A stretch of DNA of 64,000 nucleotides, from assembly GCF_004349065.1 (NCBI RefSeq), contig NZ_SMKZ01000031.1, positions 1-64,000 on the forward strand, in the 5' to 3' direction. This document shows, piece by piece, positions 7,889-16,522 of the stretch (the stretch's first letter is position 1; every line of letters begins with the position of its first letter). This DNA comes from Jiangella asiatica (GTDB lineage: Bacteria > Actinomycetota > Actinomycetes > Jiangellales > Jiangellaceae). The notes beneath the pieces are model-generated. The model saw nothing but the letters and a program-made list of their open reading frames with translations. It ran no database searches and was not told where the DNA came from. A program made the translations under genes and the position numbers.

Positions 7889-9166
7889 TCAGTTCTTCGC
7901 TTCGGTGGTCTCGTGGTCAGTTCTCGACGGTGCGGTCACGGCCGCGCTCGACGACGCGGCCGGCAGGCCCTCGCCGATGGCCAGCTCGCGCTCGACGGTG
8001 GCGGACAGCCGATCGGCGATCTCCGGAACGCCGATCTTGTTGATCAGCTCGGTGAAGAAGCCGCGCACGACCAGCCGGCGGGCCTCATCGGCCGAGATGC
8101 CCCTGGCCATCAGGTAGAACAGCTGTTCGTCGTCGAACCGGCCGGTCGCGCTGGCGTGGCCGGCGCCCTCGATCTCGCCGGTCTCGATCTCCAGGTTCGG
8201 CACCGAGTCGGCGCGGGCGCCGTCGGTCAGGATCAGGTTGCGGTTGAGCTCGTAGGTGTTGATGCCCTCGGCCTCGGGCCGGATGAGCACGTTGCCGATC
8301 CACACCGTGTGCGCCTTCGCACCCTGCAGCGCGCCCTTGTACAGCACGTTGCTGCGGCAGTTGGGCCGGTTGTGGTCGACGAACAGGCGCTTCTCCAGGT
8401 GCTGGCCGCTGTCGGCGAAGTAGAGGCCGAGCAGCTCGGCGTCGCCCCCGGGCGCGGCGTAGTCCAGCGTCACCGACGTGCGCACGAGGTCGCCGCCGAA
8501 GCTGACGACGGCGTGCTTGACGACGGCGTCGCGCCCCACCCGCACGTGGTGGTGCGACAGGTGTACGGCGTCGTCGGCCCAGTCCTGCAGGCTGACGACG
8601 GTGAGCCGGGCGCCGTCGTGCGTGACGACCTCGATGTTGTCGACGAACAGCGCCGAGCCCTCGTGCTCGAGGACGACGACGGACTGGCTGAACCGCTCGG
8701 CGGTGATGACGACGTGCCCGGCGGCGGCCTTCTCGGCGCCGAGGCCGCGCAGCCGCACGATGGTGGGTCGCTCCGTCTGGACCTCGGCCGGGATGGTGAT
8801 GGCCAGCGTCGTGTCGGCTTCGGCCCATGCCCGCGCGCTGGGGCGGTCGACCGGGACGTACCCGGACGATCCGCGGACCGCGGCGGAGCGGGCGTCGGTG
8901 ACCTCGATGGTCTCGACGACGACGCGCGGGTCGGCGTCGACGCCGACCTCGTAGTCGTTGCCGTCCAGCGGGGTGTCCACGTGCAGGTCGCGCAGCCGCG
9001 CCATCGGCGTGAAGCGCCACGCCTCGTCGCGCCCGCGCGGTACCGGGTGCGCGTCGACGTCGAACGACGCGACGGTGTTGAACGCGCTGCCGCCGTGGCC
9101 CTTGGCCTCGGCACCAGCGCCGTGCGAGTGCTCGGTCAGACCGTGCTGGACCGTGTCGCTAGTCAT
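7889..9166 (-). CDS. sufD: Fe-S assembly protein SufD
   Basis: 425-residue scaffold subunit that pairs with SufB and SufC. The C-terminal half has the SufBD beta-helix core and its usual ending (HASATGRFDDEQLFYLMARG, then EARRLVVRGFF). The first 30 residues are poorly conserved and histidine-rich. ATG at 9166 follows a purine-rich GAGAGAG; an in-frame GTG at 9202, 4 nt after the sufB stop, is the alternative start. The gene belongs to the sufR-sufB-sufD-sufC unit. Confidence 0.94.
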   Translation of the reverse strand: MTSDTVQHGLTEHSHGAGAEAKGHGGSAFNTVASFDVDAHPVPRGRDEAWRFTPMARLRDLHVDTPLDGNDYEVGVDADPRVVVETIEVTDARSAAVRGSSGYVPVDRPSARAWAEADTTLAITIPAEVQTERPTIVRLRGLGAEKAAAGHVVITAERFSQSVVVLEHEGSALFVDNIEVVTHDGARLTVVSLQDWADDAVHLSHHHVRVGRDAVVKHAVVSFGGDLVRTSVTLDYAAPGGDAELLGLYFADSGQHLEKRLFVDHNRPNCRSNVLYKGALQGAKAHTVWIGNVLIRPEAEGINTYELNRNLILTDGARADSVPNLEIETGEIEGAGHASATGRFDDEQLFYLMARGISADEARRLVVRGFFTELINKIGVPEIADRLSATVERELAIGEGLPAASSSAAVTAPSRTDHETTEAKN

Positions 9167-9206
9167 CTGCTCTCTCTCGTGATGGTCGTTCGGGTTCGAC
9201 ACGGCG

Positions 9207-10619
9207 TCAGCCGACGGCGCCTTCCATCTGCAGCTCGATCAGCCGGTTGAGCTCCAGCGCGTACTCCATGGGCAGCTCGCGTGCGATCGGCTCGATGAAG
9301 CCACGCACGATCATGGCCATGGCCTCCTCCTCGGTCAGCCCTCGGCTCATCAGGTAGAAAAGCTGGTCCTCACTGACCTTGGAGACCGTGGCCTCGTGGC
9401 CCATCGAGACGTCGTCGTTGCGGATGTCGACGTACGGGTAGGTGTCCGACCGCGAGATGGTGTCGACCAGCAGCGCATCGCAGCGCACCGTGCTGGCGCT
9501 GTGGCTGGCACGTGGCATGACCTGCACCAGGCCCCGGTACGACGTGCGACCGCCGCCGCGCGCGACCGACTTGGAGACGATGGAGCTGGACGTGTTCGGC
9601 GCCAGGTGGACCATCTTGGACCCGGAGTCCTGGTGCTGGCCCTCACCGGCGAACGCCAGCGACAGCGTCTCGCCCTTGGCGTGCTCGCCCATCAGGTAGA
9701 TGGCCGGGTACTTCATGGTGATCTTGGAGCCGATGTTGCCGTCGATCCACTCCATGGTGGCGCCCTCGGCGGCCGTCGCCCGCTTGGTGACCAGGTTGTA
9801 CACGTTGTTCGACCAGTTCTGGATGGTCGTGTACCGGGCGCGGGCGCCCTTCTTCACGACGATCTCGACGACGGCGCTGTGCAGCGAGTCGGTCGAGTAG
9901 ATCGGCGCGGTGCAGCCCTCGACGTAGTGGACGTAGGCGTCCTCGTCGACGATGATCAGCGTCCGCTCGAACTGGCCCATGTTCTCGGTGTTGATGCGGA
10001 AGTAGGCCTGCAGCGGGATCTCGACGTGCACGCCCTTCGGCACGTAGATGAAGCTGCCACCGGACCACACGGCCGTGTTCAGCGCGGAGAACTTGTTGTC
10101 GCCAGCCGGGATGACCGAGGCGAAGTACTCCTTGAACAGCTCCGGATGCTCCCTGAGGCCGGTGTCGGTGTCGAGGAAGATGACACCCTGCTCCTCGAGG
10201 TCATCACGGATCTTGTGGTAGACGACCTCGGACTCGTACTGCGCGGCGACGCCGGCTACGAGGCGCTGCTTCTCCGCCTCCGGGATGCCGAGCTTGTCGT
10301 AGGTGTTCTTGATGTCCTCAGGCAGCTCCTCCCAGGACGCGGCCTGCTTCTCCGTCGAGCGCACGAAGTACTTGATGTTGTCGAAGTCGATGGTCGAGAG
10401 GTCGGCGCCCCACGTGGGGATCGGCTTCTTCTCGAACAGCCGCAGGGCCTTGAGCCGCGTCTGGAGCATCCACTCCGGCTCCCCCTTGAGCGCGGAGATC
10501 TCGCGCACGACATCCTCGTTGAGGCCGCGCTTGGCCGCGGCGCCGGCGGTGTCGGCGTCGGCCCAGCCGTACTCGTACCGGCCAAGGCCCTCGAGCTCGG
10601 GGTGAGCGGTGGTGGTCAT
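9207..10619 (-). CDS. sufB: Fe-S assembly scaffold SufB
   Basis: 470-residue main scaffold of the Suf system, on which the nascent cluster forms. Clear SufB landmarks include [38 protein letters not shown] with the conserved cysteine, and [20 protein letters not shown] near the end. The start [19 protein letters not shown] is the usual actinobacterial form; longer upstream frames lie inside sufR. It begins 2 nt after the sufR stop, so regulator and scaffold share a transcript. Confidence 0.97.
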   Translation of the reverse strand: MTTTAHPELEGLGRYEYGWADADTAGAAAKRGLNEDVVREISALKGEPEWMLQTRLKALRLFEKKPIPTWGADLSTIDFDNIKYFVRSTEKQAASWEELPEDIKNTYDKLGIPEAEKQRLVAGVAAQYESEVVYHKIRDDLEEQGVIFLDTDTGLREHPELFKEYFASVIPAGDNKFSALNTAVWSGGSFIYVPKGVHVEIPLQAYFRINTENMGQFERTLIIVDEDAYVHYVEGCTAPIYSTDSLHSAVVEIVVKKGARARYTTIQNWSNNVYNLVTKRATAAEGATMEWIDGNIGSKITMKYPAIYLMGEHAKGETLSLAFAGEGQHQDSGSKMVHLAPNTSSSIVSKSVARGGGRTSYRGLVQVMPRASHSASTVRCDALLVDTISRSDTYPYVDIRNDDVSMGHEATVSKVSEDQLFYLMSRGLTEEEAMAMIVRGFIEPIARELPMEYALELNRLIELQMEGAVG

Positions 10620-10621
10620 AT

Positions 10622-11425
10622 CTAAGAGATCCTCTCCGCGGATGCGTCGGGTCGTGCCTGGTGCGCTTGCGGTGGCTGGTGAGCTTGCGGTGCCGGGTGG
10701 ACGGCGTCGCCCGCGGGACCGCCCCACGGTATGTGGGTGGTGCAGACGCCCTCGCCGTGCGCGATCGTGGCGATGCGCTGGACGTGGGTGTCGAGCAACC
10801 GGGCGAAGGCCTCGGTCTCGGCCTCGCACAGCTGCGGGAACTGCTCGGCAACGTGCGCGACCGGGCAGTGGTGCTGGCACAGCTGCTCACCGGTGACCGG
10901 CGAGGCCACGGCCGAGGCGGCGTAACCGTCGGCGCTCAGCGCGTCGGCCAGGGCAGTGGCCCTGTCCTCCGGCTTCGCCGCTTCGATGATAGGCCGGTAG
11001 CGCTCCTCGAGGTCGGCGATCCGCCGACGAGCGAACTCGGCGACGAGGTCCTCGCCTCCAGTCTCGGCCAGGAACCGCAGCGCGCCGACGGCGAGGTCGT
11101 CGTAGGCCTGCTCGAACGCGTCCCTACCGGCCGCGGTCAGGACGAACACCTTGGCCGGGCGGCCGCGACCGCGCTGGCCGTAGACTCGCTCCTCGCGGGC
11201 CTCCAGCATGCCCTCGGCCAGCAGCGTGTCCAGGTGCCGCCGCACCGCCGCCGGGGTCAGCCCGAGGCGCTCACCGAGGGCGGCCGCCGTCGACGGGCCG
11301 TTCTCGAGGATGGACCGGGCCACCCGCTCGCGGGTGCGGGCGTGCGCGTCGTGAACGCGGGCGTGTGCGTCCTGACCACCGGGGAAGGGCCCCGTGGTTG
11401 CTGCCGCGTCACGCACCTTTTTCAC
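10622..11425 (-). CDS. sufR: SufR-type Fe-S-sensing regulator of the suf operon
   Basis: 267-residue winged-helix regulator. The N-terminal HTH is around residues 35-75 ([20 protein letters not shown]). Four cysteines lie in the C-terminal half: C183, C187 and C200 ([18 protein letters not shown]) and C228, suited to bind a [4Fe-4S] or [2Fe-2S] cluster. SufR homologues repress suf when the cluster is intact and release DNA when iron or redox stress destroys it. It is the first gene of the leftward suf operon, 2 nt before sufB, and therefore autoregulated if it acts as in mycobacteria. The proline/alanine-rich tail after residue 235 is not conserved. Confidence 0.92.
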   Translation of the reverse strand: MKKVRDAAATTGPFPGGQDAHARVHDAHARTRERVARSILENGPSTAAALGERLGLTPAAVRRHLDTLLAEGMLEAREERVYGQRGRGRPAKVFVLTAAGRDAFEQAYDDLAVGALRFLAETGGEDLVAEFARRRIADLEERYRPIIEAAKPEDRATALADALSADGYAASAVASPVTGEQLCQHHCPVAHVAEQFPQLCEAETEAFARLLDTHVQRIATIAHGEGVCTTHIPWGGPAGDAVHPAPQAHQPPQAHQARPDASAERIS

Positions 11426-11484
11426 AACACCATCGTGCTCTTTTTCCGGGCTCGACTCAACCTCCTGTCCGTGCGATGCGTCAC

Positions 11485-11503
11485 GCAGGACAGGCTTACC
11501 TCA
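11485..11503. promoter_or_regulatory. Candidate IdeR/DmdR-like iron box upstream of sufR
   Basis: The 19-mer gcaggacaggcttacctca matches the IdeR/DtxR consensus TWAGGTWAGSCTWACCTWA at 14 of 19 positions, with the right half nearly perfect (AGGCTTACCT). It lies about 60 bp upstream of the sufR start, where an iron repressor could govern the suf promoter. The left half is weak, so this is a candidate only. Confidence 0.35.
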
Positions 11504-11585
11504 CCGGAAGGGCGCAGGCGGCGGGCCCGACAGCGGGTAGCCGAGCCCCCACTGGGTAGTCGTGAAGACGGAAGGTGGTGCGCCG

Positions 11586-12260
11586 ATGGAAGCGCTCGTG
11601 GTCCTCCTGTTCGCGGCGCTGGCCGGCGCCGTCGTCGTCGGAGTGCGCATCTCCCAGTACACCGCGCGGGGGCGCGGCGCAGCGTTGCACGAGGCCGCCC
11701 GCGCCCACGGCTGGCGAGTCACCGCCGACGGCGGCAGCCGGACACTGCGCTGGAGCGGTCCGCCGTTCCGCCCCGGCAGCGGTGCCGCACGCACCGTCGT
11801 CAGCGGGGAGCATCGCGGCCGGGAGTTCGTCGCCTTCGAGTACGTCGACGAGGCCAAGCCCACGCCCCACGCCAAGACCGCGATCCCGCACCGGTTCATG
11901 GTGGTCACGATGACACTGCCGGCCGCGGTGCCGGAGCTGTCGGTCATCCGCCGCGACCCGGTCGAGTCCGTGCTCACGCGGGCGCTGGACGTGCCGATGC
12001 TCGACGTCGGCGACGACGAGTTCAGCGCGCGGTCCGCGGTCACCAGCACGGACCCGCTGTTCGCGACGACGGTCCTACAGCCGCTCGTCGTCGATCACCT
12101 CAAACGGCAGCCGCGGTGGAACTGGCGGTTCGACGGGGCCACGATGCTCGCCTGGGACAAGGGCCGGCTCGAACCGGACCGGCTGACCGCCCGCCTCACC
12201 GCGATGGCCGAACTGCTCGACCGTGTCCCCGCCGAGGCCTGGCGCCATACCGCGTCGTGA
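11586..12260 (+). CDS. Membrane-anchored protein of unknown function
   Basis: 224-residue protein with one N-terminal transmembrane segment (residues 2-22, LVVLLFAALAGAVVVGV) and a soluble remainder. The soluble part has features seen in DUF3137-like actinobacterial proteins: an early WSGPPFRPG segment, RGREFVAFEY in the middle and WNWRFDGATMLAW near the end. ATG at 11586 follows GGAAGGTGG; the frame is open to 11562 but without an equally good ribosome site. It is divergent from sufR and sits just before a small stress-type membrane gene. No enzymatic motif is visible, so function is unknown. Confidence 0.7.
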   Translation: MEALVVLLFAALAGAVVVGVRISQYTARGRGAALHEAARAHGWRVTADGGSRTLRWSGPPFRPGSGAARTVVSGEHRGREFVAFEYVDEAKPTPHAKTAIPHRFMVVTMTLPAAVPELSVIRRDPVESVLTRALDVPMLDVGDDEFSARSAVTSTDPLFATTVLQPLVVDHLKRQPRWNWRFDGATMLAWDKGRLEPDRLTARLTAMAELLDRVPAEAWRHTAS

Positions 12261-12264
12261 GCCT

Positions 12265-12290
12265 GTTTGGTGAATATCCGCCCCGGGTAC
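12265..12290 (+). promoter_or_regulatory. Sigma-B-like promoter of DUF6458 gene 1
   Basis: GTTT at 12265-12268 and GGGTAC at 12285-12290, spaced 16 bp, match the actinobacterial sigma-B/sigma-F consensus (GTTT, 14-16 bp, GGGTAY). The predicted start point is only a few bases before ATG 12300, implying a leaderless or nearly leaderless mRNA. The same elements precede the paralogue at 18.4 kb. Confidence 0.6.
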
Positions 12291-12299
12291 GGACCCGGC

Positions 12300-12515
12300 A
12301 TGACGCTGGGTCGCGGCATCTTCCTCATGACGATCGGGCTCATCCTGGCGCTCGCGGTGCGGGACCGGGTGGGCACGTTCGACCTGAGCATGATCGGCTG
12401 GATCCTGACCGGAGTGGGCCTGCTCGTCTTTACCCTGTCGTTCCTGGTCGGACCGGCCCGGACGGCGCACGAACCCGACGTCGTCGACGAGCCGGACGAC
12501 GTCGACGAGGTCTGA
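12300..12515 (+). CDS. Small membrane protein, DUF6458 type (paralogue 1)
   Basis: 71-residue protein with two transmembrane segments (about residues 4-19 and 28-48) and an acidic C-terminal tail rich in DVVDEPDD. The core pattern GIFLMTIGLILALAVRDRV followed by DLSMIGWILTGVG fits the DUF6458 family of small actinobacterial membrane proteins of unknown role. It is clearly paralogous to the gene at 18405-18629. ATG 12300 is chosen because the sigma-B-like promoter ends at 12290; a GTG 33 nt upstream would lie inside the promoter. A general stress function is inferred from the promoter only. Confidence 0.75.
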   Translation: MTLGRGIFLMTIGLILALAVRDRVGTFDLSMIGWILTGVGLLVFTLSFLVGPARTAHEPDVVDEPDDVDEV

Positions 12516-12553
12516 GCGCGGGCGACGTCGGACCGCGTGGCAGACTCGCCTGA

Positions 12554-13618
12554 GTGAGCGCCCCGCCAGCCGTCGAGATCTCCGCACTGGTGAAGCGCTA
12601 CGGCCCCGCCACCGCCGTCGACGGGCTCACGTTCACCGTCGCGGCCGGCACCATCACCTCGGTCCTGGGCCGCAACGGCGCCGGCAAGACCACCACCATC
12701 GAGACCTGCGAGGGCTTCCGGCGACCCGACGCCGGCACCGTCCGCGTCCTCGGCCTGGACCCGCTGCGCGACGGCGCCCGGCTGCGGCCCCGCGTCGGCG
12801 TGATGCTGCAGGAGGGCACCGGTTTCTACCCGGGAGCCCGGGCCGCCGAGCTGCTCACGCACCTGGCCCGCCTGCACGCGCACCCGCTCGACGTCGGCCC
12901 CCTGGTCGACCGGCTCGGCCTGGCCGGCTCCGGCCCGACCCCGCTGCGTCGCCTCTCCGGCGGCGAGCGGCAACGGGTCGCGCTGGCCGCAGCCCTGGTC
13001 GGCCGGCCCGAGCTGGTGTTCCTCGACGAGCCGACGGCCGGCCTGGACCCACAGGCCCGGCGCGACACTTGGGACCTGCTGACCGAGCTGCGCGCCGACG
13101 GCGTCACGGTCGTGCTGACCACCCACCTCATCGACGAGGCCGAGCGGCTCTCGGACCACGTCGTCATCATCGACGCCGGCCGGCTGCTGGCCGAGGGCAG
13201 CCCGCAGGAACTCACCGCCGGCGCCGCCGATGACATCATCCGGTTCGGCGGCCCGCCCCGGCTCGACCTGGCCTCGCTGCGGGCGGCCCTGCCGGCCGCC
13301 GCCCAGGTCCACGAGGTCGCGCCGGGCACGTATGAGGTGGCGGCCGTGGTCGACCCTCGGCTGCTGGCCACGCTGACCTCCTGGTGTGCCGCGAACGACA
13401 TCCTGGCCGAAGGGCTACAGGTCGGCCACCGGACGCTCGAGGACGTCTTCCTCGAGCTGACCGGCCGGGTCGAGGGCTCCGGATCGGGGCCGGCGCGGGG
13501 GCCGGGGCGGCCGGCGCGGGAATCTGGGCCGGCGGACGGCTGGCCGGGTCGAGGGGAACGACCGGCGGACGGCTGGCCGGCCGACGGGGCGGCCGGCGGG
13601 ACGGGGCCGCGGTCATGA
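12554..13618 (+). CDS. ABC-2 type transporter ATP-binding subunit
   Basis: 354-residue ATPase of the DrrA/CcmA-like export branch. Walker A is GRNGAGKTT near residues 39-47, the signature is LSGGERQR near residue 136, and Walker B is LVFLDEPTAGLDP. Residues 210-305 form the usual C-terminal domain ending TLEDVFLELTGR. The last 45 residues are an unusual low-complexity Gly/Pro/Asp/Trp tail with an 11-residue direct repeat (PADGWPG). The stop overlaps the ATG of the permease. Position near sufR and ctaA is typical of actinobacteria; the substrate is unknown. Confidence 0.92.
   Translation: MSAPPAVEISALVKRYGPATAVDGLTFTVAAGTITSVLGRNGAGKTTTIETCEGFRRPDAGTVRVLGLDPLRDGARLRPRVGVMLQEGTGFYPGARAAELLTHLARLHAHPLDVGPLVDRLGLAGSGPTPLRRLSGGERQRVALAAALVGRPELVFLDEPTAGLDPQARRDTWDLLTELRADGVTVVLTTHLIDEAERLSDHVVIIDAGRLLAEGSPQELTAGAADDIIRFGGPPRLDLASLRAALPAAAQVHEVAPGTYEVAAVVDPRLLATLTSWCAANDILAEGLQVGHRTLEDVFLELTGRVEGSGSGPARGPGRPARESGPADGWPGRGERPADGWPADGAAGGTGPRS
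13529..13580 (+). repeat. 19-bp direct repeat in the ABC ATPase tail
   Basis: ccggcggacggctggccgg occurs at 13529-13547 and again at 13562-13580. The 33-bp period keeps the frame, so it encodes two PADGWP units. It probably arose by slippage and expanded the C-terminal tail of the ATPase. Confidence 0.8.
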
Positions 13619-14373
13619 CCTTCTCCCCCGCGCCCGGAGCGGCGCCGGTCGGCCGCATGCTGCTCGCCCAGTCCGTCTTCGAGACCCGCCTGCTGCTGCG
13701 CAACGGCGAGCAGCTGCTGCTGACAGCGGTCATCCCGGTGGTCCTGCTCTGGCTGCTCACCGCCGCGCCGGTCTTCGACACCGGCCGCTACGAGCGGGTC
13801 GAGTTCCTCGTCCCCGGCATCCTGGCGCTGTGCGTGATGTCGACCGCCTTCACGTCACTGGCGATCGCGACCGGGTACGAACGCCGGTACGGCGCGCTGA
13901 AACGGCTGGCCGCGTCGCCGATTCCGCGTTGGACGCTGCTGCTGGCGAAGGCGCTGACCGTGCTCGTGGTCGAGGCGGTGCAGGTGGCGCTGGTGTGCGG
14001 GCTGGGCCTGGCGCTGGGCTGGGAGCCGTCGGGGTCGCCGCTGTCGGTGGCGGCGTTACTGCTGGCCGGGACGCTGGCGTTCGCCGGTCTGGGCCTGCTC
14101 ATGGCCGGGACCCTGCGCGCCGAGGCGACGCTGGCCGCGGCCAACCTCCTGTACCTGCTGCTCCTGGTGCTCGGCGGTGTGGTCATTCCGCTCGACGGGT
14201 TTCCGGACGGGCTCCGGTCGGTCCTGGGGCTGACCCCGACCGGGGCGCTGGCGTCGAGCCTGCGCTCGGTCCTCGCCGACGGCGACGGCCTGCCGTTCGG
14301 CGCCGTGGCCGTCCTGACCGCCTGGGCCGTGGCCGGTCTGGCCGCCGCCGCCCGCTGGTTCCGCTGGGAGTGA
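13615..14373 (+). CDS. ABC-2 type transporter permease
   Basis: 252-residue integral membrane protein with about six transmembrane segments, the partner of the ATPase with which it overlaps by 4 nt (ATGA). It shows the ABC-2 core: FLVPGILALCVMSTAFTSLA near residues 60-80, RRYGALKRLAASP in the next cytoplasmic loop, and a conserved LGGVVIPLDGFP segment near residue 190. This exporter pair next to ctaA is frequent in actinobacteria and is sometimes suspected of a role in heme or respiratory biogenesis, but no substrate is established. Confidence 0.9.
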   Translation: MTFSPAPGAAPVGRMLLAQSVFETRLLLRNGEQLLLTAVIPVVLLWLLTAAPVFDTGRYERVEFLVPGILALCVMSTAFTSLAIATGYERRYGALKRLAASPIPRWTLLLAKALTVLVVEAVQVALVCGLGLALGWEPSGSPLSVAALLLAGTLAFAGLGLLMAGTLRAEATLAAANLLYLLLLVLGGVVIPLDGFPDGLRSVLGLTPTGALASSLRSVLADGDGLPFGAVAVLTAWAVAGLAAAARWFRWE

Positions 14374-14528
14374 GCTCACGAGGCCGCACGTCCGGCTAGC
14401 GGTGGCCGTGCACGCCGAACGGGTCACACCGACGACAACACACCTGCCACGCATGTGCCCCACTCCGAACAGTTCCCTGTCCCGCTGGTCCGGGCGCAGC
14501 GGGTGCGTCCGCCTGCTTGGGCCGAGCG

Positions 14529-16028
14529 TCAGTCCCGGATGAGGAACGGGTCGAGCAGGTCTGGGACTGCCTCGGCGGCGACGTCCAGGATTTCGTGCTC
14601 GTCGGCGTCGATGATGGAGTAGCGACGCGCGCCGGCCGCTGTGGTCGCCGTCACGGTTATCAGCCCGGCGCGCCGCTGGAAGACCGACTGGCTGATCCGC
14701 CAGCCGATGATGCCCTGGCGCTGGAGGAACACCGTCGCCCGCCGGACACTCCCCTGCCGCGCCACGAGGTAGTGCGCGTCGAGGCGATGCCCGAGCGCAC
14801 GGTAGGCGTCGACGGCGGCGGCGACGGCCCCCGCGCAGGTCAGCGCGGCGACGATGGAGAAGACGGCGACCCAGAACCCAGGCAGCGGCGTAGCGGCCGC
14901 GAGCAGCACCACGATGGCGACAAGCACGATGTCGGCGACAACGGCCCACCGCAGCCGCCGGACTCGGGCGGACCTCGGATGCGGGCGCAGTGACGGTTCG
15001 GCGTCGACGCCTGCGACCTGCGCCGTGATCCGGGCGGCCAGCGGCCGCGGCGCCGCGGGCAGCAGCGTGGAGAGATCACTGGTGGGGTCGTTCTTGAGCC
15101 CGGTGGTGACGACGTCGACGCGTGCGGCGCCCGCGCTCCGGACGCCGAGCGGCTCGACGATCTGGACGCCCCGGATGCGCTGTTCCTCCAGGCTCACCGA
15201 CCGCGTCGTGAGCAGGCCGCGCCGGACGCGCAGCGTGCCGCCCGGCTCGCGTTCGAGGCGATAATTCCACCACCCCTCGACGTACACGGCCAGCGTGCCG
15301 ACGACGCCGGCGGTCACGAAGACGCCGAGCGCCAGCCCCAGCGTCGACCATGCGCCGATGTCTTCGGCGATGTCCATGACCACCTCGACCGGCAGGCCGC
15401 CGCGCCCGAACCAGTCCAGCACCTGAAACATCGCGCCGACCGCGAAGGCCGCCAGCGCGAAGGTCCAGAACGACAGCGGCGCGTACCGAATCCAGAACGG
15501 GTCCCAGGTGGCCAGCGTGCTGCCGTCGGGATCGTCCGCCCGCCGTGCGCGGTCGAGCAGGTCCGCGCGTAGGCGCTCGCCCGCGGCCCGGCCGACCGGG
15601 TCGAGCACGATGGTCTGCTCGGTCGGCGAGGAGCCGCCGCCGCTGCGCCCGTCGCCGGTGCCGATGTTCACCTTGACCAGCCCGAACACCCGCAGCACCG
15701 GATTCGCGCTGAGGTCGACGGTCCGGATGCGTTCGCGCGCCAGCGACCGCCGGGTCGTCATCACGACACCCTTGCGCAGCTCCATCAGGTGGTCGGTGAC
15801 CCGGTAGCGGGTGTGCCGCCAGCGCAGGTAGTCGAGCAGGACGGCCCCGGCGACCAGCAGCAGCATCCCCGGCAGCACCCACGCCAGCGCGACTCCGTCC
15901 GACGTCGCCGAGCCGATGCCCACCGCGGTGGGCACCCCGGCCCCGACGGCGACGCCGGCCACCACGATGGCCGTGACCTTGAGCGTGTCGCGGTGCAGCG
16001 ACTGCCAGGATCCGTCGTCCTCACTCAC
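14529..16028 (-). CDS. Bacterial PH-domain (bPH2) membrane protein, YdbT-like
   Basis: 499-residue membrane protein with several hydrophobic pairs separating bPH2-type (DUF304) modules. The recurring pattern of TRYRVTDHLMELRKGVV, later LRVRRGLLTTRSVSLEEQRI, and AHYLVARQGSVRRATVFLQR shows three modules, as in Bacillus YdbT. The GTG start overlaps the stop of the smaller PH-domain gene (GTGA), forming the common YdbS-YdbT pair. In Bacillus these help resist certain antimicrobial peptides; the role here is inferred only. It converges on the ABC permease gene. Confidence 0.87.
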   Translation of the reverse strand: MSEDDGSWQSLHRDTLKVTAIVVAGVAVGAGVPTAVGIGSATSDGVALAWVLPGMLLLVAGAVLLDYLRWRHTRYRVTDHLMELRKGVVMTTRRSLARERIRTVDLSANPVLRVFGLVKVNIGTGDGRSGGGSSPTEQTIVLDPVGRAAGERLRADLLDRARRADDPDGSTLATWDPFWIRYAPLSFWTFALAAFAVGAMFQVLDWFGRGGLPVEVVMDIAEDIGAWSTLGLALGVFVTAGVVGTLAVYVEGWWNYRLEREPGGTLRVRRGLLTTRSVSLEEQRIRGVQIVEPLGVRSAGAARVDVVTTGLKNDPTSDLSTLLPAAPRPLAARITAQVAGVDAEPSLRPHPRSARVRRLRWAVVADIVLVAIVVLLAAATPLPGFWVAVFSIVAALTCAGAVAAAVDAYRALGHRLDAHYLVARQGSVRRATVFLQRQGIIGWRISQSVFQRRAGLITVTATTAAGARRYSIIDADEHEILDVAAEAVPDLLDPFLIRD

Positions 16029-16522
16029 GTGGCGTCGCCTGGCGTCTCATGGGTGATCCGGGTGAGCTCCTCGGACAGGTCGGCGGCCCGCTCGTGGTCG
16101 AGGCCCTCGATCTTGACCGCCCCGGCCGAGGACGCCGTGGTCACCGTCACCGTCGACAGCCCGAACGCTCGCTGCAGCGGCCCGCGCGTGGTGTCGACCG
16201 TCTGGATGCGCGACATCGGCGCCACCCGCCAGGTCTGCCACAGCACGCCGCCGCGGGCGTAGACCGCACGGTCGGTGACCTCCCACCGGTGCAGGCGGTA
16301 CCACCACGGCGGCAACGCGACGACGGCGAGCACGGTGGCGGCGAGGACCACGGCGGCAGGCACGAGCAGCCAGGTCCGGGCCGGCTCGATCAGCACGCCG
16401 AGCACCACCAGCGGAAGGGCCGGGACCGCGCCGGAGACGGCCAGTTGGGCCCTCCACCACGCCCGTGCCCGCCGGTCGAGCCAGTGCCGAGGCGGACGCA
16501 GCCGCGTTCGGCCCTCCGTCAC
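16025..16522 (-). CDS. Bacterial PH-domain (bPH2) membrane protein, YdbS-like
   Basis: 165-residue protein with two adjacent transmembrane segments (about residues 27-45 and 50-70) followed by one bPH2 module (RWEVTDRAVYARGGVLWQTW, then SRIQTVDTTRGPLQRAFGL). The GTG start at 16522 is supported by a strong AGGAGGAG 5 nt away; the frame is open further upstream without similarity. It is translationally coupled to the larger three-module PH protein that follows. Confidence 0.87.
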   Translation of the reverse strand: MTEGRTRLRPPRHWLDRRARAWWRAQLAVSGAVPALPLVVLGVLIEPARTWLLVPAAVVLAATVLAVVALPPWWYRLHRWEVTDRAVYARGGVLWQTWRVAPMSRIQTVDTTRGPLQRAFGLSTVTVTTASSAGAVKIEGLDHERAADLSEELTRITHETPGDAT

